Assembly: GCA_022561215.1 (NCBI GenBank)
Contig: JADFRQ010000007.1
Coordinates: forward strand, 1 to 64,000
Length of the DNA stretch: 64,000 nt
Reading direction: 5' to 3'
DNA from: Chloroflexota bacterium
Lineage (GTDB): Bacteria; Chloroflexota; Anaerolineae; Anaerolineales; E44-bin32
In this document: positions 44,312 to 52,590 of the stretch, piece by piece
Layout: the number at the start of each line of letters is the position of its first letter
Position numbering within the stretch: the first letter of the stretch is position 1
The notes under the pieces: model-generated
Told to the model about the DNA's origin: nothing
Database searches by the model: none
What the model saw: the letters and a program-made list of their open reading frames with translations, nothing else
Program-made: the position numbers and the translations under genes

Positions 44312-45235
44312 ATGGAATCAATCGGCAATAGACTGCAAGAAACGCGCGAACGTCTTGGTATATCGCTTGAGGAGGCGGAACGCAGCACGCGTATTCGCAG
44401 GCATCATCTGGAAGCAATCGAGAGAGGGGATTTTGAAATGCTTCCCTCCGCGGTTCAAGCGCGTGGGTTTTTGCGTAATTATGCTGAATTTCTAGGTTTG
44501 GAGGCACATGATGTCCTTCTCGATTATGCCGATAAAATCCAGTCTAAACATGTTAAGCGGGAAATCACCGCCTATCGCGAACCGCAAACACGACCCTCGG
44601 TTCAAGTTCGATCACGAAGATCGAGATGGCTCTCTGCAGACATCATCGTTGCCGCCGGAATTACCTTGGCGATAGTAACCGTTCTCGTTTGGGGAGGCAG
44701 TCGGATCATGAGTTCGCTGCGCGAAAACTCAGCGGCAGAAAATTTGGCGAATGGGTTTCTCATTGCGACGCTAACCCCTACGCCGGCACAAATTAATAGT
44801 AGCCCAGAAGCAAGCCCGCCAATCGCGCAGATCGAACCAACAATCGCCGAACCTATCCCTACTACGGTTATAATTGTGCCCTCCAGTCAGGTGAACATCC
44901 GATTGGTTATTGAAATTCGCACCTGGCTGCGCGTAACAGTTGATGGTGAAGAGATATTTCTTGGCCGTATGAAAGCGGGAGAGACATTAACACTTATTGC
45001 GGAGAACCTAATTGAAATCTCTACTGGAAACGCGGCCGGGGTGAGAATATTTTTTAATGAGCAAGATCAAGGAGTTCTCGGTGAACTGGGGCAAGTGGTG
45101 ACGAGGCTATGGACCTTAGCGGGTCCCATCACTCCCACGCCGACACAAACGCCCACCTCGACGATTACTCCGACTGTTACGAATACACCCGTCGCTTCCA
45201 CCACTCCCCTTCCAACATTGGGTGGCGGAGGGTAA
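44312..45235 (+). CDS. RodZ-like HTH membrane protein with DUF4115-type domain
   Basis: This cell-shape/cytoskeleton-type protein (307 aa) has a cytoplasmic helix-turn-helix (GNRLQETRERLGISLEEAER, RIRRHHLEAIERGDFEMLPS, then RGFLRNYAEFLGLE), one membrane helix (about 108-128), a Pro/Thr-rich linker and an extracytoplasmic domain (LRVTVDGEEIFLGRMKAGET). It ends in a low-complexity TPTPTQTPTSTITPTVTNT tail. RodZ links MreB to the membrane in rod-shaped cells; no mreB is in this window. ATG 44312 follows GGAAG. The stop is 2 bases before the rimO ATG. Confidence 0.88.
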   Translation: MESIGNRLQETRERLGISLEEAERSTRIRRHHLEAIERGDFEMLPSAVQARGFLRNYAEFLGLEAHDVLLDYADKIQSKHVKREITAYREPQTRPSVQVRSRRSRWLSADIIVAAGITLAIVTVLVWGGSRIMSSLRENSAAENLANGFLIATLTPTPAQINSSPEASPPIAQIEPTIAEPIPTTVIIVPSSQVNIRLVIEIRTWLRVTVDGEEIFLGRMKAGETLTLIAENLIEISTGNAAGVRIFFNEQDQGVLGELGQVVTRLWTLAGPITPTPTQTPTSTITPTVTNTPVASTTPLPTLGGGG

Positions 45236-45237
45236 AC

Positions 45238-46611
45238 ATGAGCGCAACCAGTTTTCACCTTATTTCCCTCGGATGCGCCAAAAACACGGTCGATTCTGAG
45301 TCTATGGCAACGCTGCTCATGAGGGAAGGTTATACCTATCGTGATTCTGTGGAAGAGGCGCAGGTGATAATCGTAAATACCTGCGGATTTATCGGCCCGG
45401 CAAAACAGGAATCGCTCGATGTATTGCGTGATCTTTCAAGTAACAAAAGAGATGATCAGCTATTAATTGCCGCAGGATGCCTTACGCAACGCTACGGTGC
45501 GGATATTGCTCTTCAAGTACCTGGATTGGATGGAATACTGGGCACGCGACGTTGGATGGATATTGTTCATGTAGTGCGGTCACTACGTGAATCGAAAAAT
45601 AAGCCGCTCTATCATTTGCCAGATGTGAGGACGGTAGGCACCGATGAGCAGGGCGTCCTGCGCAGCGCAATCCATGGGGCAAGCGCTTATTTGAAAATCG
45701 CCGATGGCTGCAGAAGACCCTGTGCATTTTGCGCGATTCCGGGCATCAAAGGAACTGCAGTCAGCCGACCATTGGAAGTCATCAAGCTGGAGGCCCAGCG
45801 TTTGCAGGATATGGGTGTCAAGGAAATAATCCTGATTGCACAAGATACGACCGACTATGGGCATGATCTGGGGATCAAGAACGGATTGGCCGTACTCTTG
45901 AAACAAATCGTAGTCGCAGCTCCCGAAATTGAATGGATGCGAATTTTGTATGCGTTCCCTGGTTATGTCACCGAGGAATTAATGGAAGTGATGGCGGCAC
46001 ACGATCAGATTCTTCCTTACCTCGATATGCCTCTGCAGCACGCCCATAGCGACACCTTAAAAAGGATGCGCAGACCAGCCAATATGGAATGGGTACGCAA
46101 GACGATCGCAAAAATGCGGGCAATGATGCCCGATCTCGCGCTGCGAACAACGTTTATTGTTGGATATCCAGGGGAAACGGAAGAGGAGTTTCAAACGTTG
46201 CTGGATTTTGTATCCGAAACAAAGTTTGATCGCGTGGGCGTATTCACATTTTCATTTGAGCCGGGAACAACGAGCGAAGAGCTGGGTGATCCAATTCCCC
46301 TGGAAGTAAAAGAAGAACGTAAAGATCGTTTGATGCGTTTGCAGCAGAAAATTTCATTGGTCAAGAATCAATCCTTCATTGGCAGGACTCTTCCAGTGCT
46401 TATTGAAGGCCATGCCGATGGGATTTCGATTGGACGAAGCTATCGTGATGCGCCAGAGATTGATGGCATGGTCATCGTCGAAGGTGAAGTTGCCGTGGAT
46501 GATTTTGTACAAGTGCGCATCAATGGGGCATTAGAATACGATCTTACCGGCAGCCCAGAGCTGGAACGAACCCCCCTCATTCCTTTGCCGGTGCTGCCTG
46601 CCACCGACTGA
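45238..46611 (+). CDS. rimO: Ribosomal protein S12 methylthiotransferase RimO
   Basis: This radical-SAM enzyme methylthiolates uS12 Asp88. The 457-residue protein has an N-terminal UPF0004 domain with three cluster cysteines (SLGCAKNTVDSE, VNTCGFIG, AAGCLTQRYG). The radical-SAM CxxxCxxC motif is CRRPCAFCAIPGIKG, and the C-terminal TRAM-like domain ends in DDFVQVRINGALEYDLTG. The LGCAKNTVD sequence separates RimO from MiaB. ATG 45238 has GGAGGG ahead and follows the RodZ-like stop by 2 bases, so the two genes are translated together. Confidence 0.95.
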   Translation: MSATSFHLISLGCAKNTVDSESMATLLMREGYTYRDSVEEAQVIIVNTCGFIGPAKQESLDVLRDLSSNKRDDQLLIAAGCLTQRYGADIALQVPGLDGILGTRRWMDIVHVVRSLRESKNKPLYHLPDVRTVGTDEQGVLRSAIHGASAYLKIADGCRRPCAFCAIPGIKGTAVSRPLEVIKLEAQRLQDMGVKEIILIAQDTTDYGHDLGIKNGLAVLLKQIVVAAPEIEWMRILYAFPGYVTEELMEVMAAHDQILPYLDMPLQHAHSDTLKRMRRPANMEWVRKTIAKMRAMMPDLALRTTFIVGYPGETEEEFQTLLDFVSETKFDRVGVFTFSFEPGTTSEELGDPIPLEVKEERKDRLMRLQQKISLVKNQSFIGRTLPVLIEGHADGISIGRSYRDAPEIDGMVIVEGEVAVDDFVQVRINGALEYDLTGSPELERTPLIPLPVLPATD

Positions 46612-46646
46612 GATTAAATACGCGCCCGGCATAAGGCAACCAAAAA

Positions 46647-47174
46647 TTAGGTGTTCGCAAGCAGTTTCCCAAAGATGTGAAAAAGTGCACTGAGGATAAT
46701 GAAGTATTCAATCCTGACATAGGGGCTCGCTTCGTATAAACGTTTCCATTGCATGCCACGCGCATTTAGCTTTCCTATCCCGACCATCCTGCGGCTGAAC
46801 GGCCAGGCAATCATTATTCCATCTCCACTTCCTACCATATCGAGCAATAGATGAACGATAACGGAAGAAAACGCGGTGATGCCGGCATGCAGGAATGCCG
46901 CGGCTGCATTGGCGGGACGCGCATGATAGAACAGCAGCGCGGCAAGAAAATAAGGTGGAAAGGTATGCGAGACCCAGTGATGATGGACAAAGTCGTCGTC
47001 GAAGATTAACTTTTTCTTGCGCGCAAAATAATAGAGCACATCAAGATCTGGAAATATCCCTGCGGCGATTCCCAGGATTGTCAGCGCGAGCTGTTCTTCA
47101 GCAGGAGCGGCCATAAGCCCGATTACGGCTTGCGAGACGAGGTAACCTGCGGCAATATGGCCCTGTGGACGCAT
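46647..47174 (-). CDS. YdjM-type membrane-bound metal-dependent hydrolase family
   Basis: This membrane protein (175 aa) has several helices and conserved His/Asp positions: GHIAAGYLV, IFPDLDVLYYF, HHHWVSHTFPPYF, and HLLLDMVGSGDGIMIAWPFS. These are typical of the DUF457/YdjM family, whose reaction is not established. The gene converges with rimO and lies 63 bases after a DUF1232-like gene on the same strand. Confidence 0.82.
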   Translation of the reverse strand: MRPQGHIAAGYLVSQAVIGLMAAPAEEQLALTILGIAAGIFPDLDVLYYFARKKKLIFDDDFVHHHWVSHTFPPYFLAALLFYHARPANAAAAFLHAGITAFSSVIVHLLLDMVGSGDGIMIAWPFSRRMVGIGKLNARGMQWKRLYEASPYVRIEYFIILSALFHIFGKLLANT

Positions 47175-47237
47175 GTCAAGTTAATATGTTTCAGGTTGGA
47201 TTAAATAGTCAGAATTGAATACCGCAGTGGGAAATAC

Positions 47238-47600
47238 TTATTCGTCAAGATCGTGCCATTCACCATCAACGACCTGCGTAAGATCATCCATGTGCTCTTG
47301 GACTACGTTTACGGGACATAGTTCAACGAACATCGAAGTCCCTAGCCAGAAAAGAAAGGCATCATCAATTGGCCCCGGCAGAAAATCCGGAATAATAAAA
47401 TAGAGCAGCGATCCAATTGGCAGCAGCTTAAGCAGGGGATGCACACGCGAGTCGCGCATTAATCGCAGGATCAGCTTTGCCCTTAATGTGAACCCACCAA
47501 GGAGACCCTTTCGGTTTCGAGAATCAAGGTCGTGATCTTGTTCACTCTTCAATTTCCTGCCTCGCCGGAAAGATACAGGCATTATACTCTTGATGGGCAT
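47238..47600 (-). CDS. DUF1232 (YkvA-like) small membrane protein
   Basis: The 120-residue protein has the DUF1232 core LLPIGSLLYFIIPDFLPGPI followed by DDAFLFWLGTSMFVELCP, with two membrane segments and a basic N-terminus. Its function is unknown. The start is uncertain: GTG 47630, ATG 47624, ATG 47600 and ATG 47582 are in frame and none has a good ribosome-binding site. It is divergent from moaA. Confidence 0.75.
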   Translation of the reverse strand: MPIKSIMPVSFRRGRKLKSEQDHDLDSRNRKGLLGGFTLRAKLILRLMRDSRVHPLLKLLPIGSLLYFIIPDFLPGPIDDAFLFWLGTSMFVELCPVNVVQEHMDDLTQVVDGEWHDLDE

Positions 47601-47647
47601 GTGATTCTCGTGCTCGAAGCGCATATTCACGGATCGTGTTTGCCTTG

Positions 47648-47656
47648 TGATAGAAT
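47648..47656 (+). promoter_or_regulatory. Extended -10 candidate for moaA
   Basis: TGATAGAAT is an extended -10. A TTCACG lies 19 bases before TAGAAT. The predicted start near 47663 leaves an 80-base leader with a CCGCC/GGGCGG hairpin at about 47658-47690. Confidence 0.4.
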
Positions 47657-47745
47657 GCCGCCTAATGGGTTATTCGCTTATGGGCGGAAGAATTGGTTTG
47701 GCTTGAATCTTTGCTCGGTTCCCGCGCCAAGCTCTGGAGATAATT

Positions 47746-48750
47746 GTGGTTCAGTCGGATAAACTTGGTCGCAATATTCGTGACCTGCGAATCAGTGTTA
47801 CCGATCGCTGTAATTTTCGCTGTGTGTACTGTATGCCCAAGGAAATTTTCGGAAGGAAGTATGAGTTTCTTAACCGCTCAGAGCTATTAACCTTTGAGGA
47901 AATTAAAAAAGTCGCTAAGATTTTTACTTTGATGGGGGTGACCAAAGTGAGGATCACTGGGGGAGAGCCGCTTGTCCGCAAGGAGATTGAACGGCTTATC
48001 GCAATGTTGTCGCAGATCCCAAAAATAGACCTCACAATGACCACCAACGGTGCGCTGTTGCCCGAAAAAGCGCAGATGCTTAAAGACGCCGGTCTGGATC
48101 GCATTACGGTAAGTCTTGACTCACTCGATGACCGTATTTTCATGGAAATGAATGATGTCGACTATCCTGTGAGTGGAGTGCTTAAAGGAATTGACGCCGC
48201 GCATGCTGCCGGGCTTACACCCATTAAGATCAATATGGTGGTTAAGCGTGGCGTAAATGAGGAGAGCATCCTTCCCATGGCGCGTCATTTTAGGAATTCG
48301 GGATACATCCTGCGTTTTATTGAATTTATGGATGTGGGTACCACGAATGGCTGGAGATTGGACCAGGTCGTTCCTGCGGAAGAGATCATCGAGCTAATTG
48401 ATGCTGAATTCCCGATTGAGCCTGCAGAAGCGAACTACCCTGGCGAGGTCGCAAAACGCTGGCGCTATAGGGATGGAGCTGGGGAAATCGGGGTGATTGC
48501 TTCGGTCACACAACCTTTTTGTGGTGCCTGTTCCAGAATTCGGCTTTCCGCGGAGGGACTTCTTTATACATGTTTATTTGCCACCCACGGACATAACCTG
48601 CGCGCATTGTTGCGCGACAATGCGAACGATAATGAAATTCTTCAATTTCTTAATGGCTTATGGGGAAAACGTGAAGATCGCTATTCCGAAATTCGCAGCT
48701 CAGAAACTGCTGAACTAAAGAAAGTTGAGATGTCGTATATTGGCGGCTAG
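47746..48750 (+). CDS. moaA: GTP 3',8-cyclase MoaA
   Basis: MoaA is the radical-SAM enzyme that starts molybdenum cofactor synthesis by cyclising GTP with MoaC. The 334-residue protein has the N-terminal cluster motif [12 protein letters not shown] and [13 protein letters not shown]. The C-terminal cluster cysteines are [18 protein letters not shown]. The chain ends in Gly-Gly (SYIGG), whose flexible tail is needed for catalysis. The start is GTG 47746 with GGAG ahead. Other moa genes are not here, apart from the distant MoaD-like gene at 25427. Confidence 0.94.
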   Translation: MVQSDKLGRNIRDLRISVTDRCNFRCVYCMPKEIFGRKYEFLNRSELLTFEEIKKVAKIFTLMGVTKVRITGGEPLVRKEIERLIAMLSQIPKIDLTMTTNGALLPEKAQMLKDAGLDRITVSLDSLDDRIFMEMNDVDYPVSGVLKGIDAAHAAGLTPIKINMVVKRGVNEESILPMARHFRNSGYILRFIEFMDVGTTNGWRLDQVVPAEEIIELIDAEFPIEPAEANYPGEVAKRWRYRDGAGEIGVIASVTQPFCGACSRIRLSAEGLLYTCLFATHGHNLRALLRDNANDNEILQFLNGLWGKREDRYSEIRSSETAELKKVEMSYIGG

Positions 48751-48849
48751 AGCAGTCTTTCGACCCCCTGGGATTGCATTGAATGCCCTGGTGCGTTTTC
48801 CTGCCAAGTGTAAATAACACCTTCTCTACTCACAATAATCTACTGAGGT

Positions 48850-49587
48850 ATGAACATTCTTTCCCCGCCAATTTCATCTGTCTTTTTCGATTATGACGGG
48901 ACACTACGCGAGAACGAACCACGCGGGGCGGATGTCTTTCAAGAATTTGCAATCGAATATGGCCTTGAGATCGGCGACGAACGGCGCTTTGAAGCAGAGC
49001 GTTGGCTGCATTACTATTGGGCACAATCGGATGAATTGCTGCGTGATTTAGAGCTGTATGGCGGCTCGGATAATGGCGATTTTTGGAGGCAACATGCTCG
49101 GCGTCAGCTTACGGTGCTGGGCGCTTCTCAAGATAAGCTTGATAAACTCTCGGAACAACTTGTCGCGAAAATGCAGGAAGATTATCAGCCGCGAGATAAG
49201 ATCGCCGATGATGTCCATCCTACCCTGAAATATCTAGTGAATGCAGGTTATGTGTTGGGCGTTGTATCGAATCGAGAAGGCGGATTAAGCGTCGAACTTG
49301 AGAAGTTCGCGCTGGCCCAATATTTCGAAACCGTCATCGCCGCCGGCGAGGTGGGATGGTGGAAACCCGATCCGCGCTTACTGCGGCACGCGATAAATCT
49401 GGCCGGGTTGCAATCATCAGAAACGGCATACGTTGGGGATAACTACTATGCTGATGTCCTTGGTGCCGAAGCCGCCGGATTGCAGGCCGTGTTGCTTGAC
49501 CCGCTCGACCTCTATGCCTCAAAGCGTACGTTAAGCATCAATGCGCTTGGTGAGCTGCTCGCTTTACTTCCCGAATCTCATAATTGA
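48850..49587 (+). CDS. HAD-superfamily phosphatase
   Basis: The 245-residue hydrolase has motif I DYDGTLR (nucleophile Asp), motif II VVSNREGG, motif III Lys in WWKPDPRLL, and motif IV YVGDNYYADVLGA. A helical cap (about 25-115) makes it subclass I, like phosphoglycolate phosphatases or nucleotidases. The substrate is not known. An ATG at 48850 begins 99 bases after moaA, preceded by ACTGAGGT, a modest ribosome-binding site. Confidence 0.9.
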   Translation: MNILSPPISSVFFDYDGTLRENEPRGADVFQEFAIEYGLEIGDERRFEAERWLHYYWAQSDELLRDLELYGGSDNGDFWRQHARRQLTVLGASQDKLDKLSEQLVAKMQEDYQPRDKIADDVHPTLKYLVNAGYVLGVVSNREGGLSVELEKFALAQYFETVIAAGEVGWWKPDPRLLRHAINLAGLQSSETAYVGDNYYADVLGAEAAGLQAVLLDPLDLYASKRTLSINALGELLALLPESHN

Positions 49588-49628
49588 CGCATATGAATTA
49601 CCCTGAATGAGCGAATAGCGACCGTAGA

Positions 49629-49657
49629 TTGACTTCCTTTCTCTGCGCGCGTATACT
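49629..49657 (+). promoter_or_regulatory. Strong sigma70 promoter of a short transcript/leader
   Basis: TTGACT (49629-49634), an exact 17-base spacer and TATACT (49652-49657) give the best promoter match in the region. The start is about 49664. A terminator lies only about 90 bases downstream, so the main product may be a short RNA. Confidence 0.65.
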
Positions 49658-49683
49658 GGAATTAGCGGAGAGGAAAAGCCGTT

Positions 49684-49737
49684 ATGCGCGGATTTGGAGA
49701 AAATCGAAGGAATCCGAACAAGCACGTGGAGATTTAA
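49684..49737 (+). CDS. Putative 17-aa leader peptide before the SWIM gene
   Basis: ATG follows a GGAGAGGA ribosome-binding site by 9 bases and encodes MRGFGENRRNPNKHVEI. Its last codons lie inside the left arm of the terminator hairpin at 49720-49748, the classical layout of attenuation. It is basic, with three Arg and three Asn. The ORF may be fortuitous. A small RNA is the other reading. Confidence 0.35.
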   Translation: MRGFGENRRNPNKHVEI

Positions 49738-49754
49738 GCCGCGTGCTTTTTTGA
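49720..49754 (+). terminator. Intrinsic terminator/attenuator in the leader of the SWIM gene
   Basis: AAGCACG pairs with CGTGCTT across a 15-base loop, followed by six T. It lies between the promoter at 49629 and the SWIM gene at 49784. It could cut off a roughly 90-base RNA or regulate readthrough. A second hairpin, GGATT/AATCC, lies just before it. Confidence 0.6.
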
Positions 49755-49783
49755 TTCCTCCTTGAGCAACAGGAGCAGAAAAA

Positions 49784-50029
49784 ATGGATTATGGGATGAT
49801 CGGCAAGATTGAAAAGGCAAAGCGTTACGCGGAAGAGCGCGAGCGCATTCAGTTTGCAACATTCCATGCAACGTTTGAAGGGACCAATAATCCTCATCGT
49901 GTAGAGTTTGAGGAAGGGAACTGGATGTGCGATTGCGGTTTCTTCTTAACCAGGGGAGTTTGTAGCCATACGATGGCGTTAGAGCGCATCCTGGAGAAAA
50001 TGCTTCCCGAACCTGTTAAAGCGAGTTAA
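49784..50029 (+). CDS. Small SWIM zinc-finger protein (81 aa)
   Basis: The protein carries one SWIM-type zinc motif, MCDCGFFLTRGVCSHTMALE, in which C-x-C and C-x-H are the ligands. SWIM domains bind DNA or proteins. Here the domain stands alone behind a charged N-terminal helix (KIEKAKRYAEERERI). The protein is close to the SWIM-domain size, so it is not a fragment of the large SWIM/SNF2 proteins. GGAG lies 9 bases before the ATG. A strong terminator follows. Its leader holds a candidate attenuator. Confidence 0.8.
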   Translation: MDYGMIGKIEKAKRYAEERERIQFATFHATFEGTNNPHRVEFEEGNWMCDCGFFLTRGVCSHTMALERILEKMLPEPVKAS

Positions 50030-50047
50030 TCCTAAATGCTTTTACCG

Positions 50048-50082
50048 ACCGGGTGCAAAAACTTGCACCCGGTTTTGTTTTT
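50048..50082 (+). terminator. Rho-independent terminator of the SWIM gene
   Basis: A perfect 11-bp stem, ACCGGGTGCAA with TTGCACCCGGT, and a 4-base loop are followed by TTTTGTTTTT. It begins 18 bases after the stop codon. Confidence 0.9.
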
Positions 50083-50089
50083 CCATGCA

Positions 50090-50098
50090 TGGTAGAAT
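50090..50098 (+). promoter_or_regulatory. Extended -10 candidate for the flippase-oxidoreductase operon
   Basis: TGGTAGAAT is an extended -10 (TGn TAGAAT). The predicted start near 50105 is about 40 bases before GTG 50148. Confidence 0.4.
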
Positions 50099-50147
50099 GC
50101 GGATTGCGGCGGGGTAAGTATTGCCCCGCTGTCTCTATGGAGGGTAT

Positions 50148-51161
50148 GTGAAACGCTGGTATTTTTGGCTAGGCCTTTCCATAAGTGTATTGTTTCTGTG
50201 GCAAGCACTCCGATCACTGCGTCTCGCAGAAGTAGGGCAGGTATTACGAGACGCACAATACTTATGGCTAATTCCCGGCATTGCAGTATATTTTCTTGCA
50301 GTTTGGGCGCGATCGTGGCGCTGGCATTATCTTCTACGCCCTCTCAAGCAAATCCCTACGATGACGATGTTTCCTATTGTTGCCATCGGTTACATGGGAA
50401 ATAATATCTACCCCGCACGCGCCGGGGAATTGCTCAGGGCTTATATTCTTCGTGATCGTGAGTCTATCCCCATAGCGGCATCGTTGGCAACGATCGTCAT
50501 TGAGCGCGCCTTTGATGGCATCGTAATGCTCGCATTCGTCTTTCTCAATATATCCGAATTGATGCGCCAAACGGGAGAATCGGGCTTTCTCGGAAACATC
50601 CGTAATTTGGCGATCTTTGGGGCGGCCTTCTTTCTTATGGCGTTGATAGTTTTTCTTCTAATGGCCCTCTATCCAACCCAAGCTACACGAATAATAGAAT
50701 CCGTCATAAACATTTTCGTCCCGACCAAATTCCGAGATTCGTTGAAAAGCATGAGCGCACGCTTTCTCACCGGCTTATCCGCAATGCGTTCCCCTGCTGA
50801 CATATTTATGGTGTTGTCAACATCGGTCGTAATATGGCTCTTCGAAACAGGGAAATATTGGTTTCTAATGCAGGCTTTTCCATTCGAAGTGAGTTTTTAT
50901 GCGCTGATGCTCATGAATGGAATAGTTAATTTGGCAACCACTATCCCTTCGGCGCCCGGCTATATCGGCACATTTGATGCCCCCGGGATCGCGGTCTTGG
51001 AAGCATATGGCGTGCCGGGCGAGATCGCCGCAGGTTATACGCTGGCACTTCACGCGGCACTGCTCCTGCCAATTACACTCTTGGGCGCTTATTTCATGAC
51101 TCGCGAACAGTTAAGTTGGCAGAAGATTAAAGTGGAAATTGCGCAGGAGCGAGCGGGGTGA
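50148..51161 (+). CDS. YbhN/UPF0104 flippase-like membrane protein
   Basis: This polytopic membrane protein (337 aa) is of the lysylphosphatidylglycerol synthase transmembrane/UPF0104 group, which includes lipid flippases. Conserved stretches are WARSWRWHYLLRPLK, GYMGNNIYPARAGELLRAYI, ATIVIERAFDGIVML and IPSAPGYIGTFDAPGI. The start is GTG 50148 with GGAGGG ahead. The stop overlaps the GTG of the next gene (GTGA), so the pair is translated together. Its lipid substrate is unknown. Confidence 0.9.
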   Translation: MKRWYFWLGLSISVLFLWQALRSLRLAEVGQVLRDAQYLWLIPGIAVYFLAVWARSWRWHYLLRPLKQIPTMTMFPIVAIGYMGNNIYPARAGELLRAYILRDRESIPIAASLATIVIERAFDGIVMLAFVFLNISELMRQTGESGFLGNIRNLAIFGAAFFLMALIVFLLMALYPTQATRIIESVINIFVPTKFRDSLKSMSARFLTGLSAMRSPADIFMVLSTSVVIWLFETGKYWFLMQAFPFEVSFYALMLMNGIVNLATTIPSAPGYIGTFDAPGIAVLEAYGVPGEIAAGYTLALHAALLLPITLLGAYFMTREQLSWQKIKVEIAQERAG

Positions 51162-52516
51162 AAATTGCTATTATCGGCGCAGGCGCGGGGGGACTTGCGG
51201 CAGCGTTTGACCTCTTGAACTGGGGCCACGAAGTTACGCTTTACGAAGCGTCAGAACAAGTTGGAGGTCTGGCTGCTGGCTTCAAAGAGCCTCAGTGGGA
51301 GTGGTCCGTCGAGCAATATTATCACCATTGGTTTGCGTCGGATAAGTACATCCTCTCGTTGATCGAGGAACTTGGGCTATCCGATAAGGTGTTATTTCAA
51401 TGGCCAACAACTGTGGTATTTCATCGAGAGCGCTTCTATCCTCTCGATGGCCCACTCAGCGCAATCTACCCCCGCATGCCATGGTTGGATAAACTTCCTG
51501 GCGCCGGCACATTAGCCCGGGGAGTACACTTGCTCCGCTTTCCCGCCTTGTCCCTGGTGGAAAAAGCGCGCTACGCGTTTGCCGCTCTTTATCTTTTGCT
51601 CGTGCCTTCCTGGAAGTCTTTTGAAAAAGTAACAGCTTATGACTGGCTCGGACGATGGATGGGAAAAAGGGTTCTACAATCGCTCTGGGAACCGCTGCTC
51701 GTTGGGAAATTTGGGCCACACTACAAGAATGTCAACATGGCCTGGTTTTGGGCGCGCGTTAAAGCTCGAACCCCGCGCCTGGGCACTTTTGAAGGAGGGT
51801 TTCAGGCGTTTATGGACGCCTTTGCAGATCACTTGAAAGAAAATGGTGCCGAGATAAAGCTGGGAACGCCCGTACTGCGTATCGAGGAAACAGGCGATGA
51901 TCAGTTACGCGTGGAAACCCAAAAAGGAAGCGAAATCTTCGATCAATGTTTGGTGACCTCGTCGCCAACAATCCTCACACGTATCGTGCCGACTCTGCCT
52001 CAGGATTACCTGGGACGTCTGCAGAACTTGAAGTCGATGGGAGCCGTTGTGCTAGTCCTCGCACTGCGCCATCGACTCTCAGAAGATGGCGTGTATTGGC
52101 ATAATTTGCCCAAGAGCGCAGGATTCCCGTTTCTGGCGATGGTAGAGCATACTAATTTTCTCTCTCCAGAATATTTTGGCGGCGACCATATTATTTACTG
52201 CGGGGACTATCTTGAACCCGATCATGAATACTTCGAATTTTCGAAAGAGCAACTGCTCGATCTTTATCTGGCGGCTTTGCCGCGTTTCAATCCAGCGTTT
52301 AAGCCGGACTGGGTAAGGAAGTCCTGGTTGTTTCGCACACCATACGCACAACCGGTTCCTCCCTTGAATCATTCCGCATCCATTCCCGATTTGAAAACGC
52401 CGATTGCGGGGCTATGGTTTGCAAGTATGAGCCAGGTTTACCCCTGGGATCGAGGCACAAATTTCGCGGTAGGCATCGGCAGGCGCGCAGCGCGAAGGAT
52501 GGTTGCCGAGGCGTGA
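51158..52516 (+). CDS. FAD-dependent oxidoreductase (amine oxidase/UGM-like)
   Basis: This flavoprotein of 452 residues begins with the Rossmann motif IAIIGAGAGGLAAAFDLL and GHEVTLYEASEQVGGLAAG. The C-terminal FAD motif (GLWFASMSQVYPWDRGTNFA) is present. It belongs to the amine-oxidase/UDP-galactopyranose mutase/protoporphyrinogen oxidase superfamily. Proteins of this kind often sit with glycosyl or lipid genes. The start is GTG 51158, overlapping the flippase stop. The likely substrate is a glycan or lipid; this is inferred from the neighbour only. Confidence 0.88.
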   Translation: MKIAIIGAGAGGLAAAFDLLNWGHEVTLYEASEQVGGLAAGFKEPQWEWSVEQYYHHWFASDKYILSLIEELGLSDKVLFQWPTTVVFHRERFYPLDGPLSAIYPRMPWLDKLPGAGTLARGVHLLRFPALSLVEKARYAFAALYLLLVPSWKSFEKVTAYDWLGRWMGKRVLQSLWEPLLVGKFGPHYKNVNMAWFWARVKARTPRLGTFEGGFQAFMDAFADHLKENGAEIKLGTPVLRIEETGDDQLRVETQKGSEIFDQCLVTSSPTILTRIVPTLPQDYLGRLQNLKSMGAVVLVLALRHRLSEDGVYWHNLPKSAGFPFLAMVEHTNFLSPEYFGGDHIIYCGDYLEPDHEYFEFSKEQLLDLYLAALPRFNPAFKPDWVRKSWLFRTPYAQPVPPLNHSASIPDLKTPIAGLWFASMSQVYPWDRGTNFAVGIGRRAARRMVAEA

Positions 52517-52590
52517 ATTCGGTACGGCCACAGCCATGATTGTGTTGGCATGCAACCATGCTTCCACTAACTACCAACTTTAGGAGGATA

